Of a stretch of DNA of 11,882 nucleotides, positions 5,733 to 11,882 are shown piece by piece. Origin of the DNA: CAMCYM01 sp964405405 (GTDB lineage Bacteria; Bacteroidota; Bacteroidia; Flavobacteriales_D; Sanyastnellaceae); NCBI GenBank assembly GCA_964405405.1, contig CAYONT010000052.1, forward strand, positions 1 through 11,882, written 5' to 3'. The first letter of the stretch is position 1, and every line of letters begins with the position of its first letter. Both the position numbers and the translations under genes were made by a program. The notes under the pieces are model-generated. The model did no database searches. It was not told the origin of the DNA and saw nothing but the letters and a program-made list of their open reading frames with translations.

Positions 5733-8548
5733 TGCCCAAGGACACAAGCATCCGGTCCGTGCTGCTCATCGGGAGCGGCCCCATCGTCATAGGCCAAGCC
5801 TGCGAGTTTGATTATTCTGGATCCCAGGCAGCCCGTTCGTTGCGGGAGGAGGGCATCGAGGTGGTGTTGATCAATTCGAATCCAGCAACCATCATGACCG
5901 ACCCGGTGGTGGCGGACCATGTGTATCTCGAGCCGCTGGAACCGGAGTCCATTGAGCGCATCCTGCAGAAGCACAAGATCGATGCGGTTTTGCCGACCAT
6001 GGGGGGGCAGACGGCACTCAACCTGTGCATCCAATGCGATGAGATGGGCCTGTGGAAGGAATATGGGGTGCGGATGATCGGGGTGGACATCGCTGCCATC
6101 GAGATCACCGAAAACCGAGAGCGGTTCCGCACCTTGATGGGGGAGTTGGGCATTCCCATGGCCCCACAAGCCACAGCGAAGAGCTTCCTCGAGGGGAAGG
6201 AGGTTGCGCAGGTTTTCGGATTCCCCCTGTGTATCCGGGCTTCCTACACCCTGGGAGGTGCAGGGGCCGCCATCATCCACGACAAGGCGGATTTCGAACC
6301 GGCCCTCACGCGCGGCTTGCACTTGAGTCCCATCCACGAGGTGATGATCGACAAGGCACTGCTCGGGTGGAAGGAATTCGAGCTGGAGTTGTTGCGGGAT
6401 TCCAACGACAATGTGACCATCATCTGCTCCATCGAGAACTTCGACCCGATGGGCATCCACACCGGTGACAGCATCACGGTGGCGCCCGCCATGACCCTGA
6501 GCGACACGACGTACCAGCGGATGCGGGACATGGCCATCAGGATGATGCGCAACATCGGGGACTTCGCGGGCGGGTGCAACGTGCAGTTTGCCGTTTCTCC
6601 AGACGAACGGGAGGACATCATCGCCATCGAGATCAACCCCCGGGTCAGCCGTTCCTCGGCCCTCGCCTCGAAGGCCACCGGTTACCCCATTGCCAAGGTG
6701 GCGGCGAAATTGGCCATCGGCTACCACCTCGACGAGCTCAAGAACACCATCACCGGGACGACCTCGGCCATGTTCGAGCCCACGCTGGACTACGTTGTGG
6801 TGAAGATTCCCCGCTGGAATTTCGACAAGTTCCCCGGTTCCAACCGGGAGTTGGGGTTGCAGATGAAGGCGGTGGGGGAGGTGATGGCCATCGGTCGGAA
6901 CTTTCAGGAAGCGTTGCAAAAGGCGTGTCAATCGCTGGAAGTGGGGCGCAACGGATTGGGGGCAGACGGCAAGGAGTTGCGGGAGCAGGACCGGATTTTT
7001 CAGAGTTTGGCCCACCCCAGCTGGAACCGCCTGTTCCACATTTACGATGCTTTCAAGTTGGGCATTTCCCTGCGCAAGATCCAGGAGCTGACGCGCATCG
7101 ACAAGTGGTTCCTCAAGCAGATCGAGGAGCTGGTGGTGCTCGAGGACCAGATGGCGCGCTACAAGCTGGACACCCTGCCCCTCGCACTGCTGCGCACGGC
7201 GAAGGAAAAGGGGTACGCGGACCGGCAGATCGCGCACCTGCTGGGCACGGTGGAAAGCGAGGTGCATCGGCACCGGACTGCGGCGGGCATTCGGCGCGTC
7301 TTCAAACTGGTGGATACCTGTGCGGCGGAGTTCCCGGCCTTGACGCCGTACTATTACTCCACGTTCCAGCAGGAGAACGAGTCGGTGCGCACGGACCGCA
7401 AGAAAATCGTGGTCCTGGGGAGCGGTCCCAACCGCATCGGGCAGGGCATCGAGTTCGATTACTGCTGCGTCCACGGGGTGCTGGCCGCGCGGGAAGCGGG
7501 GTACGAGACCATCATGATCAACTGCAACCCGGAGACCGTGTCCACGGATTTCGATACCGCGGACAAGCTCTACTTCGAGCCGGTGTTCTGGGAGCACATT
7601 TACGACATCATCCTCCACGAGCAGCCCGAGGGGGTGATCGTGCAGTTGGGAGGCCAAACCGCGCTCAAGCTCGCCGCCAAGCTCCACCGCTTCGGCATCC
7701 CCATCATCGGCACGTCTTACCGGGCGCTCGACCTGGCCGAGGACCGCGGGAGTTTCTCGTCCCTGCTCCGCGATTTGGAGGTGCCGTATCCGGATTTCGG
7801 GGTCGTCGAAACCTCGGAGGAAGCGGTTGCGCTCAGCGGGCGCCTGGGTTTCCCGCTGCTCGTGAGGCCTTCCTATGTCCTGGGTGGACAGCGGATGAAA
7901 ATCGTCATCAACGAGGAGGAACTGGAGCGCCACGTGGTCGACATCTTCCGAGACATGCCCGAGAACCGGGTGCTGCTGGACCACTACATCGATGGGGCCA
8001 TCGAGTGCGAGGCGGACGCCATTTGCGACGGGGAACAGGTGCGCATCATCGGCATCATGCAGCACATCGAACCGGCGGGCATCCACTCGGGAGACAGCTT
8101 CGCCGTCCTGCCGCCTTACAACTTGGGGGACCTGGTGCTCACCCAGATCGAAGACTACACGCAGCGCATCGCCCTGGCCCTGGAAACGGTGGGTCTCATC
8201 AACATCCAATTTGCCGTCAAAGACGATGAGGTCTTCATCATCGAGGCAAACCCCCGGGCGTCGCGCACGGTTCCCTTCATCGCCAAGGCTTACGGCGAGC
8301 CGTATGTGAACCACGCCACGAAGGTGATGCTCGGCGTGGCAAAGCTCCGGGACCTGCCCCACCAGCCTCGGCTCGAGGGTTACGCCGTCAAAATCCCGGT
8401 CTTCTCCTACGACAAGTTCCCCGAAGTCAACAAAGAGCTCGGTCCAGAGATGAAGTCCACGGGGGAAGCCATCCGGTTCATCCCCAACCTGCGGGACCCC
8501 TTCTTCCGCAAGATCCACAGCGAGCGCAACCTCTACCTCAGCAAGTAA
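5732..8548 (+). CDS. carB: Carbamoyl-phosphate synthase large subunit, lacking the C-terminal MGS domain
   Basis: The enzyme makes carbamoyl phosphate from bicarbonate, two ATP and ammonia channelled from the small subunit CarA, feeding pyrimidine and arginine synthesis in the cytoplasm. Both synthetase halves are complete. The first has GSGPIVIGQACEFDYSG (14-30), NSNPATIMTDP (49-59), MGGQTALN (90-97), the KALLGWKEFELE ATP-grasp stretch (208-219) and EINPRVSRSSA (300-310). The second repeats these as GSGPNRIGQGIEFDY (563-577), NCNPETVSTD (597-606), LGGQTALK (639-646) and EANPRASRTVPF (838-849). The 938 residues compare with about 1,073 in E. coli. The protein stops just after the second synthetase half (ERNLYLSK), so the methylglyoxal-synthase-like domain that binds UMP, IMP and ornithine is absent. 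No separate frame for it follows. I recall this as the normal form in Bacteroidota. carA is not in the window. The ATG at 5732 aligns with the usual family start. Confidence 0.98.
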   Translation: MPKDTSIRSVLLIGSGPIVIGQACEFDYSGSQAARSLREEGIEVVLINSNPATIMTDPVVADHVYLEPLEPESIERILQKHKIDAVLPTMGGQTALNLCIQCDEMGLWKEYGVRMIGVDIAAIEITENRERFRTLMGELGIPMAPQATAKSFLEGKEVAQVFGFPLCIRASYTLGGAGAAIIHDKADFEPALTRGLHLSPIHEVMIDKALLGWKEFELELLRDSNDNVTIICSIENFDPMGIHTGDSITVAPAMTLSDTTYQRMRDMAIRMMRNIGDFAGGCNVQFAVSPDEREDIIAIEINPRVSRSSALASKATGYPIAKVAAKLAIGYHLDELKNTITGTTSAMFEPTLDYVVVKIPRWNFDKFPGSNRELGLQMKAVGEVMAIGRNFQEALQKACQSLEVGRNGLGADGKELREQDRIFQSLAHPSWNRLFHIYDAFKLGISLRKIQELTRIDKWFLKQIEELVVLEDQMARYKLDTLPLALLRTAKEKGYADRQIAHLLGTVESEVHRHRTAAGIRRVFKLVDTCAAEFPALTPYYYSTFQQENESVRTDRKKIVVLGSGPNRIGQGIEFDYCCVHGVLAAREAGYETIMINCNPETVSTDFDTADKLYFEPVFWEHIYDIILHEQPEGVIVQLGGQTALKLAAKLHRFGIPIIGTSYRALDLAEDRGSFSSLLRDLEVPYPDFGVVETSEEAVALSGRLGFPLLVRPSYVLGGQRMKIVINEEELERHVVDIFRDMPENRVLLDHYIDGAIECEADAICDGEQVRIIGIMQHIEPAGIHSGDSFAVLPPYNLGDLVLTQIEDYTQRIALALETVGLINIQFAVKDDEVFIIEANPRASRTVPFIAKAYGEPYVNHATKVMLGVAKLRDLPHQPRLEGYAVKIPVFSYDKFPEVNKELGPEMKSTGEAIRFIPNLRDPFFRKIHSERNLYLSK

Positions 8549-8554
8549 TCAACC

Positions 8555-8767
8555 ATGGGACTCCTTCGGTTCATCTTTTATGCGGTGGTGGTTTGGTTTG
8601 TCTGGCGGCTGCTCGATGGCTGGGTGGTGCGCTCCCGGCACCGAGACCCGGACCGCGACCGTTACGACGACCGGAACCGTGGGGGAGGTGGTGGCAGGGG
8701 TGGGAACGGGCGGATGCGGGAGGACAAGTTGGGTGAATACGTCGACTACGAGGAGGTAGATCGGTGA
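8555..8767 (+). CDS. Small single-span membrane protein, DUF4834-like
   Basis: This 70-residue protein has one N-terminal hydrophobic helix (about 4-25). An Arg/Asp-rich charged stretch (27-41) and a glycine run (43-52) follow, and the C-terminus is acidic (GEYVDYEEVDR, 60-70). That closing motif, the length and the position immediately before a YfhO-family gene fit DUF4834, a Bacteroidota family of unknown function. It starts 6 bases after the carB stop, so it is probably read through from carB. I assign no function. The helix-plus-acidic-tail layout suggests an inner-membrane protein with a tail available for protein contact, which is inference. Confidence 0.82.
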   Translation: MGLLRFIFYAVVVWFVWRLLDGWVVRSRHRDPDRDRYDDRNRGGGGGRGGNGRMREDKLGEYVDYEEVDR

Positions 8768-8789
8768 CCCGGGGACGGGGATTCCGTGC

Positions 8790-8797
8790 TACTTTCG
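8790..8797 (+). promoter_or_regulatory. Putative -7 box just before the YfhO-family gene
   Basis: TACTTTCG differs from TAnnTTTG at one position and is followed by CTCC and the ATG at 8802. The arrangement matches that before the hydrolase start at 5570 (box, four bases, ATG). It suggests an internal promoter in the carB series that would give a leaderless or nearly leaderless YfhO transcript. No convincing -33 element is seen in the GC-rich stretch upstream. Confidence 0.4.
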
Positions 8798-8801
8798 CTC
8801 C

Positions 8802-11471
8802 ATGAAGCGTTCTTTTGGAGACTCGTTGCGTGCCGCTTGGAAACAGGTAGGCTGGGCGAACTTGGGGTTGCACGTGCTCGCCCTCGTACTGTTCGGGGTG
8901 TTGGCGGAACAGTTTTACAGCCCGTACCACGAGGGTTGGGCCCTGCGCCAAGGGGATCTGATCGGGTTCTCGGGCATGTCGAAGGAGGCCACGGACCACG
9001 CCGCCCTCACGGGGGAGCACGCGTACTGGACGGGCTCCATGTTCGGGGGAATGCCCACGTACCAGATCACAGGCCAAACCTCCCAAATCCCGTCCCTCGG
9101 CGGTTCCCTCTGGCGGCTGGCAGCCCTGCCGTTCACTTCGCGCGAAATCGCCGTGTTGTTCGTGGCGATGTTGGCGGCGTATTTGCTGGCACTGAGCCTC
9201 CGGGCGGGTCCCTGGGGCGCGATGATGGTGGGGGTTGGGTACGGTTTGGCCTCGCTCAACATCCTCTACCTCGGGGCAGGCCATGAGACGAAGGTGCATG
9301 CCATCGCGGTGATGCCGGGGGTACTGGCGGGGCTCATCTGGGCATTCCGTGCGAACCGATGGTGGGGCGGGCTGGTGACGGGGACGTTCTTGGTGATGCA
9401 CATCTCCGCGAACCACTTGCAGATCACGTATTACCTGTTCATCCTGACGTTGGTGGTGGGGTTGTTCCTCGGGGTGGAGGCAGTGGTGAAGCGGGGTTGG
9501 GGACCGGCTTTGGGCACCACGGGGGTGTTGGTGGCGATGGGATTGGGGGCGGTGCTGCCCAACCTGGCCATTCTCCAGACGACGAAGCAGTATTCGGAGT
9601 TCACGACGCGGGGGGAGGTGCTGGTGACGGCGGAGGAGCGGGCAGCGCTGCTGGCCCAGGTGGGGTTGGAGGCACCGGCGGCGACGGCGGGTTCGGGGGA
9701 CGGGGCGGGTTTGAACCGCGACTACATCCTGGAGTACAGCATGGGGCGCGGGGAGTGGCTGGCCATCCTGTCCCCGAACCTCAAGGGCGGGGACGATGGG
9801 TTGTACTGGGGAGAGCAGAGTTTCAGCGGCGGGGCCATTTACTTCGGGGCAGTGTTGGTGGCGTTGTTCTTTGTGTTCTTGTTGGCCAGCCAGAGCCTGC
9901 TCCGATGGCCCTTGGCGCTGGTGTTCCTGCTGGCGGTTTTGACCAGCTGGCGCGAGGGGAACTTCGTGCTGGACTTCTGCCTAGAGCATGTACCCCTCTT
10001 CAACAAGTTCCGCGACACGAAGATGATGTTGGTGCTGGTGCAGGTGGCCGTGGCGGCGGGCGCGGCGGTGGTCATTCAGGAGTGGGTGGCGCTGGGGCGC
10101 GCACGCAAGGACGCTTCGGCCGAGGGCCAGCGTACTTGGACCCGGGGCCGCAACCGCTACCTCATCGCCTGGGGCGGGGTGGTGGCGATGTGCCTCGGTT
10201 TTTACCTGATGCCAGAGCTGTTCTTCGATTTCACGTCGGAGATTCGGCCTGACCAAGCTGTGGAGGAGTATGGGGCGCAACAGGTGGTTCCTTTGCGTTT
10301 GGAGTTGTTCCGCACGGACATGCTGCGGACCCTGTTCTTGGTGCTCGTAGCGGGCCTGGGCGCGGTGGCCTTGATGTTCCACTGGGGTCCGCCGGCAGGT
10401 GCGTTGCTGGTTCTGCTGGGGGTGTCGACGGTGGATGTTTGGCAAGTATCTCGCCGTTACAACAACGAGGAGGGCTCCAACGGGCAGCGCCGGCACTGGA
10501 TCAAGGCCGATGAGCGGCAGTTCCCGCACGTGCCTTCGCCACAGCAGCTTGCGATCATCGACTCGACGTACGAACGAGCAAAGTCCATGGATCCAGGGCT
10601 GTTGGAGCGGGAGGATCGGCTCTACGCCGAGTACCAGAAGCGGTTGCCAGGGGAGCGGGTGGGCAAGCGCATCGAACCGGTGGTGCGGCTGGCGGCGCGG
10701 ACGGGTGCCATGCGCTTTAGCGATTCCTTCCGGGTGCTCAACTGGGACAACCCGTACAGCGATGCATCGTTTTCGTACCACTTCCAGTCGGTGGGCGGTT
10801 ACCACGGGGCGAAACTCCGTCGCTACCAGGACTTTGCGGATGTCGTGTTGGCACGGGATCGCCAGCGGTTCGTGACCCTCGCGAAGGAAGGGGGCATCAC
10901 CCAAGGACTCAACAGCATGCTGGGGCACCGGATGCTCAATACCCGTTACGTGGTCATAGGCCAGTTGGACGCCCCGTTGCAGGTGCCCAGTCCTTCTGGG
11001 GCGGCGTGGTTTGCCCGGCACTGGGTGGTGGCAGAATCGCATGCGGACGAACTAGGCAAAACCGCCGCAACCCCCGCGCTAGATTCGGTGGTGGTGCACG
11101 AGGAGTTTGCTCCCCAACTGACCGGCTTGGGAGATCCTGGAGCGTCTTCGGTGCGGTTGACCTCGTACTTGCCCGAGCGCTTGACGTACGAGACCCGCAG
11201 CGAGCATGGGGGGCTGGTGGTCTTCTCAGAGGTTTGGTATCCAGCGGGTTGGAAGCTGAAGGTGGATGGGGAAGATGCGCCTTTGTTGCGGGTCAACTAC
11301 CTCCTTCGCGGGTCGGTGGTTCCGGCCGGAGACCACAACTTGGAGATGGTGTTTGAGCCGGACCATTCGGCCACCGAGCAATGGGCGGGCATCGGAGCGT
11401 ATGGCATGGGAACCCTCTTGTTGTTGAGCCTGGGGTTGGGCATGGGGACGGCCTTCCGCAAAGAGGCGTGA
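8802..11471 (+). CDS. YfhO-family multi-pass membrane protein
   Basis: This 889-residue inner-membrane protein resembles the bacterial YfhO family, which has a GT-C-like fold. The Bacillus member has been linked to teichoic acid glycosylation; the role in Bacteroidota is not established. Hydrophobic segments lie at about 18-36, 115-155 (two), 166-182, 187-226 and 236-256. More follow in the middle (YFGAVLVALFFVFLLA, LALVFLLAVLTSW, VQVAVAAGAAVVI, GGVVAMCLGFYL, LVLVAGLGAVAL), and one closes the protein (GMGTLLLLSLGLGMG). The first loop carries an acidic GD (51-52) as in GT-C enzymes, followed by the family stretch YWTGSMFGGMPTYQI (75-89). A long soluble, probably extracytoplasmic domain with YHFQSVGGYHGAKL and RYVVIGQL lies before the last helix. 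A Gly/Ala-rich patch around residues 290-305 looks like a linker. It follows the DUF4834-like gene by 34 bases. The family call is strong; substrate and acceptor are unknown. Confidence 0.88.
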   Translation: MKRSFGDSLRAAWKQVGWANLGLHVLALVLFGVLAEQFYSPYHEGWALRQGDLIGFSGMSKEATDHAALTGEHAYWTGSMFGGMPTYQITGQTSQIPSLGGSLWRLAALPFTSREIAVLFVAMLAAYLLALSLRAGPWGAMMVGVGYGLASLNILYLGAGHETKVHAIAVMPGVLAGLIWAFRANRWWGGLVTGTFLVMHISANHLQITYYLFILTLVVGLFLGVEAVVKRGWGPALGTTGVLVAMGLGAVLPNLAILQTTKQYSEFTTRGEVLVTAEERAALLAQVGLEAPAATAGSGDGAGLNRDYILEYSMGRGEWLAILSPNLKGGDDGLYWGEQSFSGGAIYFGAVLVALFFVFLLASQSLLRWPLALVFLLAVLTSWREGNFVLDFCLEHVPLFNKFRDTKMMLVLVQVAVAAGAAVVIQEWVALGRARKDASAEGQRTWTRGRNRYLIAWGGVVAMCLGFYLMPELFFDFTSEIRPDQAVEEYGAQQVVPLRLELFRTDMLRTLFLVLVAGLGAVALMFHWGPPAGALLVLLGVSTVDVWQVSRRYNNEEGSNGQRRHWIKADERQFPHVPSPQQLAIIDSTYERAKSMDPGLLEREDRLYAEYQKRLPGERVGKRIEPVVRLAARTGAMRFSDSFRVLNWDNPYSDASFSYHFQSVGGYHGAKLRRYQDFADVVLARDRQRFVTLAKEGGITQGLNSMLGHRMLNTRYVVIGQLDAPLQVPSPSGAAWFARHWVVAESHADELGKTAATPALDSVVVHEEFAPQLTGLGDPGASSVRLTSYLPERLTYETRSEHGGLVVFSEVWYPAGWKLKVDGEDAPLLRVNYLLRGSVVPAGDHNLEMVFEPDHSATEQWAGIGAYGMGTLLLLSLGLGMGTAFRKEA

Positions 11472-11478
11472 GGGTTTG

Positions 11479-11486
11479 AACTTTTG
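11479..11486 (+). promoter_or_regulatory. Weak -7 box candidate before the last gene
   Basis: AACTTTTG matches TAnnTTTG except at the first position and lies 24 bases upstream of ATG 11511. It sits in the 39-base spacer after the YfhO-family stop. The downstream gene could equally be read through from upstream, so this is a tentative call. Confidence 0.25.
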
Positions 11487-11510
11487 AAGAAGAGACCGGT
11501 TTTTAGGCAC

Positions 11511-11882
11511 ATGGCAGAACAGGCGGGTGTGGTTTGGCGCTGGTACAGTGCGCCGTCAGGCAAGGGTGCGCCCGATTGGGCCACCTGGGATGCACTGGTG
11601 AGGGGGTCCCGAGGCGGGGCGTCCTTCTTCTTGGACAGCCGTCAGGTGCGGGGGGCGATGTCGGTGCAGGAGCGCAGGGTTTGGGCATTGGTGGCTTTGG
11701 AGGTTGGAGCGGGAGGGGAGGAACGGTGGCTGGGGGTATCGGTGGTGGAGGATGTGCTCGCCCAGAGCCACGCGGGGGCTACCCATGCCCAGAACGGCAG
11801 CCGGTTGTACCAGCGGTTGGGACGGGCCTTGCACGGCCGGTCGGGGGTGCTGCAGTGGCGGGTTCGGGTGGCAGGCAGTGTG
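11511..11882 (+). CDS. Unassigned protein, 5' part only (runs off the right edge)
   Basis: From ATG 11511 the frame is open for 124 codons to the end of the window. The protein begins MAEQAGVVWRWYSAPSG, then WATWDALVRGSRGGASFFLDSRQVR (residues about 23-47), and later WLGVSVVEDVLAQSHAG. There is no signal peptide or membrane span. The WDALV...GASFFLDSR layout loosely recalls the opening of GNAT/FemAB-like acyltransferases of Bacteroidota (W-D-x-hydrophobic-V, then a G-x-FF stretch), but I cannot assign it on this evidence. The frame also continues upstream to the YfhO-family stop, with a TTG at 11484 as an alternative start. ATG 11511 is preferred because nothing earlier looks conserved. The base composition is G-rich on the coding strand like its neighbour, which supports real coding. 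Same-strand position 39 bases after the YfhO-family gene suggests an operon. Confidence 0.68.
   Translation, partial: MAEQAGVVWRWYSAPSGKGAPDWATWDALVRGSRGGASFFLDSRQVRGAMSVQERRVWALVALEVGAGGEERWLGVSVVEDVLAQSHAGATHAQNGSRLYQRLGRALHGRSGVLQWRVRVAGSV

Noticed and set aside
5289..5747. Separate 152-codon minus-strand gene spanning the N run
   Set aside because: Its middle part (after ATG 5570) is the true hydrolase N-terminus, while the part beyond the N run is out of frame because of the arbitrary gap length. The part upstream of 5570 runs through the divergent promoter region.
5258..8518. 1,086-codon open frame on the minus strand opposite carB
   Set aside because: It is antisense to a fully conserved carB, spans the 100-N gap, and its translation has no family-like motifs. 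High-GC genes often leave the opposite strand stop-free.
11472..11510. Rho-independent terminator after the YfhO-family gene
   Set aside because: No GC-rich inverted repeat precedes the short T run (11500-11504), so no terminator can be supported.

Overview
This window looks like chromosomal DNA from a high-GC member of the Bacteroidota, probably Flavobacteriales-like. G+C is about two thirds where counted by hand (198 of 300 bases in 241-540). The assignment rests on several points. There is a TonB-dependent receptor of the style common in the phylum. There is a bacterial group II geranylgeranylglyceryl phosphate synthase and a CarB that stops before the allosteric domain. A DUF4834-type small protein sits directly before a YfhO-family membrane protein. 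Shine-Dalgarno sites are absent, and TAnnTTTG-like boxes sit just before several starts. The species cannot be named from the sequence.

Layout. 66-2363 (+) is the TonB-dependent receptor; its true start may lie left of the window. 5570-2335 (-) is a tight three-gene operon: an alpha/beta hydrolase (4450-5570), GGGP synthase (3710-4453, ATGA overlap with the hydrolase) and a GT4-like glycosyltransferase (2335-3693). The glycosyltransferase runs 29 bases into the convergent receptor gene. A 161-base divergent promoter region (5571-5731) separates this operon from a rightward series: carB (5732-8548), the DUF4834-type protein (8555-8767), the YfhO-family protein (8802-11471), and the 5' part of an unassigned gene that runs off the right edge (11511-11882). 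Every stretch over 300 bases contains a gene.

The main assembly feature is a run of exactly 100 N (5377-5476) inside the 5' part of the hydrolase gene. The two bases-to-N junctions share the same 10 bases. Collapsing that overlap gives one continuous in-frame hydrolase of 336 residues with its oxyanion-hole HGF motif restored, so the gap is probably an unmerged contig overlap in a repetitive GC-rich stretch. The same gene carries two low-complexity, repeat-derived loop insertions.

Functional reading: carB is core arginine/pyrimidine metabolism. The hydrolase-GGGPS-glycosyltransferase operon suggests an isoprenoid glycerol-lipid pathway of unknown end product. YfhO and DUF4834 are envelope or membrane proteins, and the receptor imports an unknown ligand. 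No mobile element, CRISPR array, tRNA, rRNA or defence system is visible. I see no clearly novel multi-gene system; the lipid operon is the most promising place to look.
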